A stretch of DNA of 64,000 nt from Monoplex corrugatus. Taxonomy: Eukaryota; Mollusca; Gastropoda; Littorinimorpha; Ranellidae. The DNA is taken from positions 26,313,391 to 26,377,390 of the forward strand of contig CM060314.1 in the NCBI GenBank assembly GCA_030674185.1, written 5' to 3'. Both the position numbers and the translations under genes were made by a program. The notes under the pieces are model-generated. The model was not told the DNA's origin and made no database searches. It worked only from the letters and a program-made list of their open reading frames with translations. The first letter of the stretch is position 1. Each line of letters opens with the position of its first letter. Shown piece by piece: positions 1-11,925 of the stretch.

Positions 1-38
<38 letters not shown>

Positions 39-62
39 ACACACACACACACAGACAGAGAC

Positions 63-93
<31 letters not shown>

Positions 94-202
94 AGAAGAA
101 GAACAAGAAGAACAAGAAGAACAAGAACAAGAACAAGAAGAACAAGAAGAACAAGAAGAACAAGAAGAACAAGAAGAAGAAGAAGAAGAAGAAGAAGAAG
201 AA

Positions 203-203
<1 letters not shown>
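1..203. repeat. Compound microsatellite (CA)n, (GA)n, (AAG/AAC)n
   Basis: The window opens in a (CA)n tract that presumably continues to the left. It passes into (GA)n near position 65-92, then into irregular GAA/CAA triplets up to the ATG/GAT tract at 204. Confidence 0.95.
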
Positions 204-258
<55 letters not shown>

Positions 259-378
259 GACAACTGTGTAGAAAGAACATTGAGCACAGCAGAGATGTGA
301 ACCGTTTCCCCTGCGGGGATGCCAGGTGCTCTATCAGTATAAATGATATCCCTATCTTCTGGAAATTCAGTGCTAGAA

Positions 379-462
<84 letters not shown>
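204..462. repeat. Two (GAT)n tracts flanking a dispersed-repeat fragment
   Basis: (ATG)n at 204-256 and (GAT)n at 379-462 bracket a 123-base unique-looking piece (256-378). That piece is almost identical to 2396-2518. The poly-Met and poly-Asp reading frames here are artefacts of the triplet repeat. Confidence 0.9.
256..378 (+). repeat. R1 dispersed repeat, 5' fragment, captured inside (GAT)n
   Basis: The piece matches 2396-2518 nearly base for base, including TCTGGAAATTCAGTGCTAGAA. It also matches the left part of the R1 copies at 29.6 and 34.1 kb (TTCTGGAAATTCTGTGCTAG). Both ends abut GAT tracts, as if the repeat had been inserted in, or copied with, the microsatellite. Confidence 0.8.
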
Positions 463-464
<2 letters not shown>

Positions 465-708
465 GACGTGTACACATACACGTCGGAAAAAACTTACAAA
501 CACCTTAAAACAGGGATTCATACTAACAAACGCACGTACACTGATGCAGGCTTACAAACAAATCGATGAAGACATACACAAATGACATTATCTCACATAA
601 CCAATTATGAGAGAGATACGGACAGTAACGCGAAGAGGAACAACAAGTGAAACTACTAGTAATGCTGGACACAGTGTTTGTTTGAAGAGGGAACTTTTTA
701 GAGCTCCG
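463..708. other. Unassigned intergenic stretch
   Basis: I see no gene or repeat family here. Confidence 0.6.
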
Positions 709-868
709 TTAACCCTTTGACTCCTGTATCCTGTCCATCAGCATCCTGCATTGTCAACCATGCCAGCAAAGCAAAAACTTAACCCTTTGACGCCCTCATC
801 CTATCCACCAGCTTCCTGCAGGTTATGTTTTTGCAGTTGGTGGATAAGGTGCGGGAGTCAAAGGATTA
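709..868. mobile_element. Palindromic MITE-like element, copy 1
   Basis: The element begins TTAACCCTTTGACTCC and ends with the inverted form GGAGTCAAAGGATTAA. Inside, the same word recurs (AACCCTTTGACGCC at 781) next to CTATCCACCAGCTTCCTGCA, whose complement (TTGGTGGATAAGGTGC) follows. The TTAA ends and CCCTTT start resemble piggyBac-type termini, with TTAA as the target. Five more copies occur in this window. It has no coding capacity. Confidence 0.75.
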
Positions 869-1744
869 AAAAAAAAGGGGGGTGGGGGTGGCCAAGGTTG
901 CAAATGACGAATACCTTAAGGAAACACATTCCATTGTTTAGGTGCATAGAATGAGAATGAACGATGGCCGAAAGTCCGAATCTCTACATGAAGAACACAG
1001 AGAATACATTTATCTTATGATGTCAGGAGCTATCCTGGAGGATTGAACAAAGAGAAGAGATGAGAAATATTATGCAGGCTGGTTTCTGAGGACGAAAACA
1101 GTCACAGAATGTAAAGAGCTTGAAGTTCCCCTGGGCTTGGGAGCCAATGAAGTCTGTAAAGTGTGACAGTGGACTTAATCATGTGTTAATTAGCCTTTTT
1201 TTTTTTTTTGTTAGTGCAGGTACAGTACAGGTGGACATGCATACCTATAAGGTGAGGTCAGAGAGATGAATATACTAGTGGATGGTTCGAACGATTCCAC
1301 ACTATCACGGAAACACACAATGACACTTCAGAGCAAACGATCAGCAAGAAGAGGAACCAACAATTCTCCTATCAGAGATTTTATTATTTGTTGTTTGTTG
1401 TGTTGCTTAAACCCAGCAACTGTGCAGAGCCATATTAGTGCTATAGCCATATCAAAACGTACACAACATATCTTTAAAAAAATTGGAAGAGAAAATTAAG
1501 TTCATATGTTAATGCGTCCACGCACATAATCTAAGGATATTCTCCTGGCATTGACCTTTCCGCCAAATTTATCACAGGTCGTTTAACAAAAAAAGAAAAA
1601 AGAAGAAAAAAAAAAGAAAACACCTGAAATCAAATATAACTAACTAAGGACACTGAAACATACGTTAAAAAATTGGTCTAAATTACCAAAAATTTGTTTC
1701 AGCACATCACATTTCCTTTCAGGCAAAATGCACTTAACACATGT
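869..1744. other. Unassigned stretch
   Basis: I find no supported gene. The short open frame at 1266-1499 has no recognisable motif and no splice context. Confidence 0.5.
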
Positions 1745-2015
1745 ACCAAATTATCAGTCCTAAGAAAAAAAAAGTATGTAAGGCTTTATAGAACACGTAC
1801 AGGGAATGGACCAGCAAGGCAGAAAATTACATGAAGAAATGACCCACAAAAAAAAATAAAATAAATAAAAATAAATAAGAGCAAGGCAGCAAGGCAGCAA
1901 GGCAGAAACAAAGAGAGTGAAAGAAAAGAAGAAATTTCTAGCACAAAAGTTCCAGAAGATGGAGATACTATTTCTACTGAGTCCCCGGTACCTCCAAGCG
2001 GTACACCCAAGGGGA
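1745..2015 (-). repeat. R1 dispersed repeat, minus-strand copy (partial)
   Basis: Read on the minus strand this copy gives TGGTCCATTCCCTGTACGTG, the CTTACATACTTTTT...CTTAGGACTGATAAT words and, near the far end, CTGGAACTTTTGTGCTAG, all shared with the plus-strand R1 copies at 24.8, 29.6, 34.1, 52.4 and 58.7 kb. An A-rich insertion interrupts it near 1848-1880. Confidence 0.65.
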
Positions 2016-2395
2016 GTGGGGGGGGGGGCGTTGAACGGGCAGTGAAGGTCAGCCCTAGAAATAAAACAGCTGGAATACAAGGAATTACAACTGAGGCCAG
2101 CCTGGCATACAAGGTAATGGGAACCATCTGGTCAATTATGATTTTCCAAAAGGAATAGAATGAAAGAATGTCCCAGAAAATTGACAATATACAATACTGG
2201 TGGTACTCATCTAGAAGAAAAAAAGGCAGCAAGCGAGAGTGCAAAATGTATAGTGAATTTTATGTCTGAGCCACTTCAGCAATATGTATGCCAAAGTACT
2301 GGAACACAGCGCAAGATACAAAGCAGAACCATTTCTGAATGATGCATAGATGGGATTTAGGAAAGGAAGGGTGCGCGCTGATGTCAACCTTACCT

Positions 2396-2540
2396 TGAGA
2401 CAACTGTGTGGAAAGAACATTGAGCACAGCAGAGATGTGAACCGTTTCCCCTGCGGGGATGCCAGGTGCTCTATCAGTATAAATGATATCCCTATCTTCT
2501 GGAAATTCAGTGCTAGAAATTTCGTCTTTTCTGTCTGAGC
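2396..2540 (+). repeat. R1 dispersed repeat, 5' fragment
   Basis: This copy is nearly identical to 256-378 and continues a little further, through TTTCGTCTTTTCTGTCTGA, before the minisatellite at 2571 begins. Confidence 0.8.
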
Positions 2541-2570
2541 AGGGAAATTGAAATCAGAGTGCAGAAGGTT

Positions 2571-3883
2571 TTCCCCACTATTGAAACACGCAGGTATGTG
2601 AGACCAGCTTTCCCCCACTATTGAAACACCTAAGTATCTGAAACCAGCTTTTCCCCACTATTGAAACACCCAGGTATCTGAGACCAGGTTTTCCCTACTA
2701 CTGAAACACCAAGGTATCTGAGACCAGCTTTCCCCCACTTTTGAAACACCCAAGTATCTGAGATCAGCTTTCCCCCACTTTTGAAACACCCAAGTATCTG
2801 AGACCAGCTTTCCCCCACTATTGAAACACCCAGGTATCTGAGACCAGCTTTTCCCTACTACTGAAACACCAAGGTATCTGAGACCAGCTTTCCCCCACTA
2901 TTGAAACACCCAAGTATCTGAAACCAGCTTTCCCCCATATAGAAACATCCAGGTATCTGAGACTTGCTTTTCCCTAATATTGAAACACCCAGGTATCTGA
3001 GACCAGCTTTCCCCCACTACTGAAACACCCAGGCATCTGAGACCAGCTTTCCTTACCATTGAAACACCCAGGTATCTGAGACCAGCTTTCCCCCGCTACT
3101 GAGACACCCTGATATCTGAGACCAGCTTTCCCCCGCTACTGAGACACCCTGATATCTGAGACCAGCTTTCCCCCACTTTTGAATACCCCACTATTGTAAT
3201 ACCAAGGTATCTGAGACCAGCTCCCCCCATATTGAAACACCCAGGTATCTGAGACCAGCTTTCCCCCACTATTGAAACACCCAGGTATCTGAGACCAGCT
3301 TCCCCCACTATTGAAACACCCAAGTATCTGAGACCAGCTTCGCCCCACTATTAAACACCCAGGTATCTGAGACCAGCTTCCCCCACTATTGAAACACCCA
3401 AGTATCTGAGACCAGCTTTCCCCCACTATTGAAACACCCAGTATCTGAGACCAGCTTTCCCCACTATTGAAACACCCAAGTATCTGAGACCAGCTTTCTC
3501 CACTATTGAAACACCCAAGTATCTGAGACCAGCTTCCCCCACTATTGAAACACCCAAGTATCTGAGACCAGCTTTCCCCACTATTGAAACACCCAGATAT
3601 CTGAGACCAGCTTTCCCTACTATTGAAACACCCAAGTATCTGAGACCAGCTTTCCCTACTATTGAAACACCCAAGTATCTGAGACCAGCTTTCCCCACTA
3701 TTGAAACACTCAAGTGTCTGAGACCAGCTTTCCCCACTATTGAAACACTCAAGTGTCTGAGACCAGCTTTCCCCACTATTGAAACACCCAGGTATCTAAG
3801 ACCAGCTTCCCCCACTATTGAAACACCCAAGTGTCTGAGACCAGCTGTCCCTTACTCCTGAAACACCCAGGTATCTGAGACCA
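2571..3883. repeat. 39/40-bp minisatellite, about 33 units
   Basis: The unit contains ACTATTGAAACACCCAAGTA followed by TCTGAGACCAGCTTTCCCC. Spacing is 40 bases in the left part (for example 2821, 2861, 2901) and mostly 39 in the right part. Where the unit is 39 bases it is a multiple of three, so long minus-strand frames repeating GVSIVGKAGLRYL stay open (3426-3830). This is an effect of the period, not a protein gene. Variation between units is mainly in runs of C and T and in CAAG/CAGG. Confidence 0.95.
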
Positions 3884-4237
3884 AAGCCGAGCTAATCACT
3901 TCCATCTTCGTTCCCAACATCACTTGTACATGCGCCAAGCTTGAATCCTGATCAAACCTCTTGAACGAAAAATCACGACCTGCGACACGCGGCTGTCTGA
4001 GAAAAGCTGTCAACAACCAAAAAACAAAAAGAAGAAACGAGAAATTATGATCCGTAACCATGTGTCGAGATCAGTAAACAAACAAACAAAAAACAAAAAC
4101 AAAAACAAAAAACAAAAAAATGGGGACAACAAGCAGTTCAACATTATTACATTCAATAGCAGAGAATCAGATGGTCCGGGCAACCTCGCACGACAACCAA
4201 ATTATCCCCAGCCCACCGTGCATATCGCATCACAAGG

Positions 4238-4345
4238 ATGCCTGGTTTCAAGGACAGGCGTCGACCAAGGAAGGCGTGGACTGATTGCGTTAAATATCGA
4301 GGCTCTGACCCCACATGGCATCCCACCTGTCCAGGTCTTCTAACT
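4238..4345 (+). mobile_element. Possible tiny LINE C-terminal remnant
   Basis: The frame reads MPGFKDRRRPRKAWTDCVK followed by a degenerate tail. The RRPRKAWTDCVK wording resembles the Arg-rich C-terminal end of several invertebrate non-LTR retrotransposon polyproteins (RPRKxWxDCIK). No flanking homology is visible and the match is short. Confidence 0.3.
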
Positions 4346-4789
4346 TTTAAGCTGCAGGATAAAAGAAAAGAAAAAAACAGGGGAAAAAAAAAAACAAAAA
4401 AAAAAGAAAGAAAGAAAGAAGATTAGAAAAAAAAGGGGGGGGGGCGCGGGGTGGGGTGGGGTGGGGGGAGCGAACAATATCAGCGGGTATAATAACGTAA
4501 TGCAGATGTCCACATATAAGGAAATTCAATGCGGAAAGAGGAAATAAAACCCGTATCGTAAGTAAACAATTCAGTCACGGACATTGGCAGGCCTACGTAA
4601 ATTAACATCACGTTTATTTTTGAAGGCGGTGGGAAACGAACACATTTTGTGTCTTCTAAACTGCACCACTCAAAGACTGTTCGCTAAGCGTAGCAATATT
4701 TGAAAATGTCTCTGTGATTGATTGCGCGAACGAAACTATGAATGAACCCCCACGGCATGTCCAGTGTCGTGTGACACCAGTTGACCCTG
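4346..4789. other. A-rich and G-rich simple sequence and unassigned DNA before P1
   Basis: An (A/G)-rich tract (4366-4430) passes into a G-run and GGGGTGGGGTGGGG at 4434-4468, which could form a G-quadruplex. The remaining 300 bases have no recognised feature. Confidence 0.6.
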
Positions 4790-5025
4790 AAGCTGACCTC
4801 ACCTATATATTATGTCAAGGCCGTTACTATTTTAACTCATATTCGCCATTGGATAAATCATCGTCGTCACGGTCCAAGATGGCGGAAAATCCTGTGGGTT
4901 GAGCTTGCGATACCACATTGCTGGAGACATTTGAGTGAAACAGTTATTTGCTAGCACCAAATCTTGTTATGTAGCCTTCAGACCATGCTGTTGTGGAAGC
5001 AAATTCGTTACAGAGGTTATCTGCC
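4790..5025 (+). promoter_or_regulatory. Candidate upstream promoter and 5' leader (P1)
   Basis: This segment is less repetitive than its surroundings and carries several promoter-like words in the right order. There is a TATA-like TATATATTA at 4804-4812, an inverted CCAAT (ATTGG) at 4848-4852, and a perfect YY1-type word CAAGATGGCGG at 4875-4885, an element usually found close to metazoan start sites. A TGACCT nuclear-receptor half-site lies at 4794-4799; it lacks the A/T-rich flank of a good RORE. The YY1 word contains an ATG that opens a seven-codon upstream ORF (4879-4902). These are word matches only; no start site can be proved from sequence. Confidence 0.4.
4879..4902 (+). promoter_or_regulatory. 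Possible upstream ORF (MAENPVG) in the P1 leader
   Basis: An ATG in strong context (A at -3, G at +4) opens a seven-codon frame ending in TGA, 123 bases before the candidate coding ATG at 5026. If transcription starts upstream of it, it could damp translation of the downstream frame. It overlaps the YY1-like word, so the ATG may simply be part of that DNA element. Confidence 0.25.
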
Positions 5026-5084
5026 ATGAATTACGGCAAAAGAATCGCTCTTTTTCGGCCTCCGTCGACTCGAAGCATTGAAAG
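5026..5084 (+). CDS. Clock: Candidate first coding exon 1a of Clock
   Basis: ATG at 5026 opens a 59-base reading frame (19 codons, beginning MNYGKRIALF and ending STRSIE) that meets a strong donor, AAAG/gtgagt, in phase 2. An in-frame TAG at 4972 and no intervening ATG make 5026 the natural start. The phase fits the acceptor of the shared exon at 15169, with AG plus T making Ser, so a transcript joining them would stay in frame with the bHLH. The peptide has no recognisable domain; this is usual for CLOCK N-termini, which vary between phyla. It could instead be the first exon of a long 5' leader, or splice to position 12104, which also preserves frame. The donor and open frame are direct observations; membership of Clock is inferred. 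Confidence 0.5.
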
Positions 5085-5377
5085 GTGAGTCTCTGACACC
5101 GCATGCAACATCAAGTGATCAACAACATGTGAAGTGTAGATCTACGCCCTCTGTTTCAATTTGAATGTTATCACAGTTACGGATACCATGAATATTTGCA
5201 ACATTAGATCAAACGATTCCTTACTTTGTAATTATTGAAATATTTGTGTAATGTACCAGTCTACCAGTGACGTTTTTCTTTGGCTTTGCCTTGAAGCAAA
5301 TGTAATTATGTGTGGCATTTGTCTGATCTGATCTAATTAGCCAGGTTAATATATAGCAGAGTAACTAGGTAATACAG

Positions 5378-5772
5378 ATATACAAAATAATGAATGGGAT
5401 GGATAAGCTATCAGTTGAAACATTTTTTTCCTTTCCACAAGCTAGTATAACAAGGAATGCTGAAGGTAAAATATTTGTTAAACACAGAAATACTAACACA
5501 AGAGCGTTTTGTTTTTCTAACAGAATTGTTAAATTGTGGAATAAAATTCCTTTTGAAATTAAATTTATACCTTAACAGCATTAACAAATTCAAAAATTTC
5601 CTGGACAATGATGCAGAATTCAAAATTTTATTTAAAAAAATAGACTGAAGCAGATTTGCTCAAGTATGAATATTAAGGCATGCTTTTCAGACCCCGAAGA
5701 AGAAAGCGTAAAACAAAAAAGATAGGGCGTTAAAAGGCCAGAAGGCCTAGGCTACGAGCCAGCCCTCAGCTA

Positions 5773-5813
<41 letters not shown>
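5378..5813 (+). mobile_element. LINE 3' fragment A with (CTA)n tail
   Basis: The frame from 5378 reads IYKIMNGMDKLSVETFFSF and later CFSNRIVKLWNKIPFEIKFI. After a frameshift near 5570 it continues as SINKFKNFLDND. This is the usual C-terminal end of a non-LTR retrotransposon polyprotein (IYKIxxG, FxxRxVxLWNxLP, then FKxxLD). About 130 bases of 3' untranslated sequence lead into (CTA)n at 5771-5813, the sort of microsatellite tail such elements carry. It is dead: 5' truncated and frameshifted. Confidence 0.75.
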
Positions 5814-6107
5814 GGTATGTGACAAAAATTGTCATTAAAAAAATGTTCTTAATTAACATAACTAAAAAGAGGGAGGAAAAAGGTTTGCAATGGTATGCAA
5901 AGGTTTTCATTTGCTTCTCTGTGACAGAAGTTACAAATCTTTTAAATGAAAAATTGTAGGCTAGGCCTACCTTTTTTTTTATTTTATTGTTTAATGAACT
6001 GTAAGAATACAACCTCAGGTTTTAAAAATCCCTATGAATTTAGGTAAGACAGAAGCTTGCACTTCAACATTTCCATTTTATTTGATTCAAGTTTCAGTTG
6101 AACTTTG

Positions 6108-6262
6108 ATTGCCACCACCTTCCCGAATCTTGAGACGTGTTCTGGGTGCTAGTCTTTTGGATAAGATGAGAAACAGAGTCCCTTAAATAGTTTGTACTTA
6201 GTGTACACAGAAGAACCCATAACACTTGAAGGTGTCCTTGGTAAAATTCTGTAGAAAATTCA
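6108..6262 (+). mobile_element. SINE fragment (family S3)
   Basis: GGTGCTAGTCTTTTGGATAAGA, then AGAACCCATAAC and GGTAAAATTCTGTAGAAAA, match in order the body of the tRNA-derived SINE at 55808-56215. The tRNA-like head is missing. Confidence 0.6.
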
Positions 6263-6805
6263 CTGAGATTGACAAACAAAATTACATGCTTGGTTGTGGA
6301 AAAAAAAAAACCATACTGTGGCAGTGTGATTATCCCAGGGACAGCAACCTACATTTTTTGTTGAAAAATTGTGACAAAACTGTCTTTATACAGTACAATT
6401 ATGTGATATGACACTGTGGTTTACGGAGATGAGTACTCCAAAACAAGTTCTGGAAATGTGAAAATATCTTGCAGAGGATTGAGCACACTAAAAAGCACAG
6501 AAAGGCGTTTTCTTTTATTAATCTTTATTTCTTCTTCTTTATTTTTAAACCTTTTTTTTTCAATAAGAAAGCAAACAAACATACAAGCATTTATTTAAGT
6601 CCTCAATATTTTCAGATGGATCTTTCTTTTTGCCACTCTTGTTTCTGAAATTGTTGCTTCTTCTCTTTTGTCTTTCAGTTTTTCATGTTTGAGTTTTATC
6701 TTCTCTCCAGTAATATTTTTTCTGAGTGTGGCAGTCAGTACGATTACTCCATCAGGACTGAAATATGCCAGATACTTTGTGAACAACTGTGCATACAGCA
6801 TCAAA

Positions 6806-6807
<2 letters not shown>

Positions 6808-6883
<76 letters not shown>

Positions 6884-6914
6884 GATAAATACACACACAG
6901 TGACACACGCATGT

Positions 6915-6970
<56 letters not shown>

Positions 6971-7095
6971 ATGTACACACTCACAAACACATACACATGT
7001 AGTGATGTACACACACACAGATAAATACACACACACACATGTATGCATACACTCATACACACACACACACACACACACACACCACACACACAACA

Positions 7096-7132
<37 letters not shown>
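6808..7132. repeat. Compound (CA)n and (CT)n microsatellite
   Basis: Three (CA)n blocks separated by short imperfect parts are followed by (CT)n at 7097-7132. The His/Thr-rich and Cys/Val-rich open frames across it are artefacts. Confidence 0.95.
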
Positions 7133-7135
<3 letters not shown>

Positions 7136-8345
7136 ATGAACAGGGCCCTTTAATCTTGCTTAATGCATTCGCTCTACCTTGTCAGTATCAGTTGTGACTC
7201 AGAAAATCTCAAATCCCCAATTCAAAAAAAGAAAACACTGTAGAACACATTATTACTGGTAAATAAGTAAAGAGAAAATGACTAAACCAGAACTTACATA
7301 ATAATAATATGCTTACATAAGTGTTTCAGTTTTACCATATGCATGATAATTACCTGTCCTGTATATCTTGATTTTGTTTATGAATCAGATAATCATGTTT
7401 TCATTGTTAAAATTAATGTCATGATATGTCAGTAAACAAAGAAACTATGCAGTTAGATGATTTGATAATGATAAAGTGTCAGACTGGGTGAGCTTGTCAT
7501 ATGGGATTCTGATGTGCTGAACACATGAACTTACTATCACTATCAGTTAAATCTACATCTTTATTGGCAGTTTAAAGAAAAACTTTTAAATGGTATTTTA
7601 AGCAACAGAAGTAACCATTTATAGAATCGTTAAGTATCAAAATATTTTGCAAAACTTGTTTGAATGTGAGTAACTTTGCTATCAGCAGTGGTTGTAAAGA
7701 TCAACGAACATTGGTAGCATGAGGCGTCCCATACTACTGCTTAGCAGATCCAGTTTAACTGTTTGCTTCTTGAGATTTCTTCTTTGACTTTAGCATATAT
7801 CAAGAGAACAGGGGGGTAGTCTGCTTATAACCAATATTCAAGCAAGGATAGTTTTTACCTGCAACGATTGCAGGCTGTGAAAACAAGTGGCCAGACGAAG
7901 ATCAGTCTTTTTCTAAGTGAACTGTTGAACTGAAAGAATAATGACTCGAGGCAGTGGCACCACTTGTGTATAGCTTCATGACAATCACTGTTTTTAATAA
8001 CAATTTATGATGAGGGGGATGTTTGTGGATACTTCTTTGACAGAATGCTTCATAACATGTCACACAGTTTTTAGACAAAAGTTCACGACTGCTTGAAGGT
8101 GAGGTTTCTCACATTCATACAGTATTAGTACTAGTAGTAGTACTTCCTGTTCCATGACAAGTTCTAGCAATTTAGAGTGATAGTGCAGCAAGCATTCATT
8201 ACATTTGCTTTTTGATGGTGTGTGGGTGGTTTTGAAGAACAGGGTATGGTTTGTTCATATCAGATTACAATTTACTGATGAAAAAAAATTGACTAACCAT
8301 GTTAGGGATCAGTTCAAAGATACAATCCAGACATGAGCTGCTGAG

Positions 8346-8352
<7 letters not shown>

Positions 8353-8410
<58 letters not shown>
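8353..8410. repeat. (GT)n microsatellite
   Basis: This is a nearly perfect GT run with one interruption at its middle. Confidence 0.95.
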
Positions 8411-8413
<3 letters not shown>

Positions 8414-9116
8414 GTTAACTTTAGGAGCACATGTTTTTTTCATTCCCAAAGGAGAAAATCCTCATGATCAATCAAATCCATGTTGTCACTTGTTAAAGAA
8501 GGGGGAATTGAAAGGGATTTATGTTTTGTGTGCTTTGATGTTCTGATATCATAGTACCTAGGGAAAAGCAAGCTGCATTTCATTTTCTTTGATTCACACT
8601 CACACTTAGATTGACAGTTACTTCTGTAGCAGTATCTTCATCCACATTTCAAAGTGATCTAATTGAGGATGGAGTGAGACTCTGAGAGGAAGAGGTGGTT
8701 TTATTTTCTTTAAAAAAACAAAAGAGATGATTTACTCATTTAGTTACAAGTATATCAGATGGTATGATAAGCAAAACCATAAATAGCTGAAAGAAATTAG
8801 AGAGAGAGAGAGAACCATTGCTACTATAATGCTAGGAAAAAAAATCTACAAAAACATCAGCAACAATAACAGCAAAAATTCTGGTGGTTGAGTATTTTTT
8901 TTTTTTTTTATTGACTTTCATTTTACTTTATTTCAACTGTTTACTCATTAATAACTAACAGATGGATAAACAAGCCTTTACCAGTACCGATCACTTATTT
9001 GTTATTTTACCTTGTGAAACGTTTAAAATTCCAGCTCAGCCGTTCAACTGGGCATTACTATTTGTGCATGTTTCATGAATGGATGGGGCTTCATCATTTA
9101 AGGTTACATCATTTAA

Positions 9117-9971
9117 GGCTGCATTTCTGATGTTCACTCCTGGATGACTGTAAACAAACTTCAACTCAACCCCATTAAAACTGAACTTAGCCTTATCTCT
9201 ACCACCACATTGGCTAAGTGTTCTTCCCTTCCTCTGTCTGTCTCTCTGCTTGGATCTGACATTCCACTATCTTCCACTGTCCGCAATCTTGGAGTCACTC
9301 TTGATAACACCCTGTCCTTTGAAAAACACGTCCAGAATGTTTGCAGATTATGCTATCTTGAGATACGCAGAATTTCTTCTATTCGCAATATCCTCTCTGT
9401 CGAAGCCACCAAAACTCTCCTCTGTGCCTTTGTTCTCTCTCGTCTCGACTACTGCAACTCCCTCCTCTCGGGCTGTCCTTTCTCTCTCATTCAAAAGCTT
9501 CAAAAAGTTCAAAACAATGCTGCTAGGCTCATCTTCAGAAAATCTCGTTCCTCTCATGTCACTCCTCTTCTCAAATCTCTTCACTGGTTACCTGTTGAAA
9601 AGAGAATTCGCTACAAGATTGCTTTGTTATGTTTTAAGTCTCTCAACGGTCTTGCACCCCCTTACATCTCTGACCTCCTCCATCTGTACACCCCCTCTCG
9701 TCAACTTCGTTCCTCGGCTGATACTCGTACCTTCCGCATACCATTCTGTCGCACTAAAACTTATGGTCAACGCTCCTTTTCCTATCAGGCCCCTGTAATC
9801 TGGAATCAGCTCCCTGTCTCTGTTCGCCACTCTGCAACTCTCACTTCTTTCAAGTCCTCTCTGAAAACCCATCTCTTCCAGTCCCTCTCATGATACTTAT
9901 AAAGACTCTACCACCTAACTTCCCCAAATCCCCCCTTGTTGTCTTTTGAGCCTTGAATGTCGGCTGGTGTG

Positions 9972-10015
<44 letters not shown>

Positions 10016-10110
10016 GGTTGTGTCTGCGTGATACCTGTAAGCGCTTAGGGCTCTTGTTTTCATCAGATTAGGCGCTATATAAATGCTCTTTATTATTATT
10101 ATTATTATTA
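9117..10110 (+). mobile_element. 5'-truncated CR1/L2-like LINE B with intact C-terminal frame and 3' end
   Basis: The frame opens as GCISDVHSWMTVNKLQLNP and stays open to 9893. It contains the post-catalytic part of a non-LTR reverse transcriptase: NKLQLNPIKTEL, VRNLGVTLDNTLSFEKHV, SRLDYCNSLLSG, LQKVQNNAARLI, LHWLPVEKRIRYKI, PVIWNQLPVSVR and SFKSSLKTHLF. The YADD catalytic box is absent because the copy begins downstream of it. The 3' untranslated part holds a (GT)n run (9967-10012) and ends GCGCTATATAAATGCTC, then (TTA)n, the typical end of this family in invertebrates. The 250-codon open frame suggests a fairly recent insertion. The element's job is self-copying; nothing suggests host use. 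Confidence 0.88.
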
Positions 10111-11925
10111 AATAAATTTTCGTAAAAAAAAAAAGATTTTCAACTTACAGTGGACATAGTGTTTATATTAGGCTTGAGAAGTTGAGTGATGAGGTAGCAT
10201 TTATAAATTCTAGGCAACAAGGGGGGATACTCTCTTTTCCAGATCTCAGGTCTTTGGCAATTTTATAATGCATGATTAAACACCATATGTCCTGTGACTG
10301 AGCCAACAGGTAGATAAAGGCCACCTAAAGCCTTTGCCCCCTGTGCTGTCAGGGTAGGAGCAAAGGATGATAACCTCTATGAAAGCCTGGAGGACTGAAG
10401 TAAGAAGTACCAGGTCTACAGGTGCCTTCTAATTAATTTTGGTACCATGCAATATGACACAAGTGTCCATAGGGTCAAATCGCATGGCAGCCAGCAGGAA
10501 GGGGTAAAAAATGGCTGCATTCATCACCAGATGTGGCCTGACAGTGTAGACAGCAAACAAAGGAAGATCACTCAATCTGCCGGGCCAGCCTTCCACCAAT
10601 GACACGTACTGTACATACCTGTCGTCTCAAGTCGTCTCCCAAGCCAAAACTTCCCATTTTTCTTTGGTTTGCTGAAAGGTTTCGTGAAGAGAATCCTGAT
10701 CTACCTGTCATGTTTTGCTGGACATAACATCAGACAGGTCTGCCTTGGGCCCTCCGTTGGGAGGTGTAGTGAGGAAGTGTGAGTTTGCAGGAGGGTTCAG
10801 GCTGAGCATGAGTCAATAATCAACAATGAGAATGGAGGCTTCCTTAGTGCAAGCTATCCTGCATTGTGTATCTTGTGCTGGTGTCCATCCTCATCCATGC
10901 TCTCCCCCTCTTTTTTAATGATTTATTTTTATGCCAGTGGGGTAGAACATGATTGGGATCAAGTGTGTGTGCATGTGTGTGTGCGTGTGTGTGTGTGTGA
11001 GGGAGAGGGAGAGACTGTATGTGTCTATGTGCACGGGAGAGAGTGAGCGAGCTTTGTGATCTCATCCATCATTTATTTCCTTTTACAATTTCTTTTTTTT
11101 TTCTCTGCATGTATGTCAAGTCTCAATCAGCAAAGGGAATCTAGAGCGAAGTACTCACATTACTGACCCAGTTTCAGAGTCTCAGTAATCAGTAACAAAA
11201 AGCATTTGATAGCACTGTTTCAATACAGAGTATCAACTGGGAAGTGACAGCTCTGTACTAAAATGGCATTATGTGTGTAACTGTAAGTGTAACTTGAAGT
11301 TTCAGTAAATAATCAAATGGCCATCTTGACATGGTATCATTTATAGGCAATGGCTGTACCACATTGAAAACATAAGGCGTCATAAGAATTAAATTTAAGC
11401 AACATCTGGCCCGGTTAGTACTTGAATGGTTGACCAACTGAGAATAATAGGGGTCATTGGCATACACTAAAAACAAAAAAGTAATGTTGCAAGGTTCACA
11501 GCATGAGCACAATGAAGATTTCTTTCATGCTTCAAAGCCTTGGCACTGAAAATAATAAACCAGCTTCAAACTTGGAAGTCCCTTGAAGCAAAAGTGACTT
11601 CCCATGTTCAAGCAAATAGGAACCAAAATATATATACAGAAAAACGGAATGGAATGTGTGTTTTGATTTTATTTCTGTGTTTTCTGGTCCAAACTTAGAG
11701 GTGAGAATTTCTCATTTGATTCACAATCTCGTTACATGTACACAGAATCTGAAGGTTGGGAAAAGGGAGAAAGAAACGTAATAAGGCTTTACCGTCTTCA
11801 GTTTTGGCAGAGACCTGGTCAACAGCAAGCAGTTCAAACCAGTTCAAAGATGGCAAAGAAAGGGGGGCAGTGTATGCACCAGAGAGCAGTGCCCTCGGTG
11901 ACCATCTAAATTAGGCCGTGTTTGT

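Noticed and set aside
204..569. Open frames with runs of Met or Asp
   Set aside because: They are translations of the (ATG)n/(GAT)n tract.
3426..3830. 134-codon minus-strand frame repeating GVSIVGKAGLRYL
   Set aside because: It arises because the local minisatellite unit is 39 bases; there is no start context, domain or flanking gene structure.
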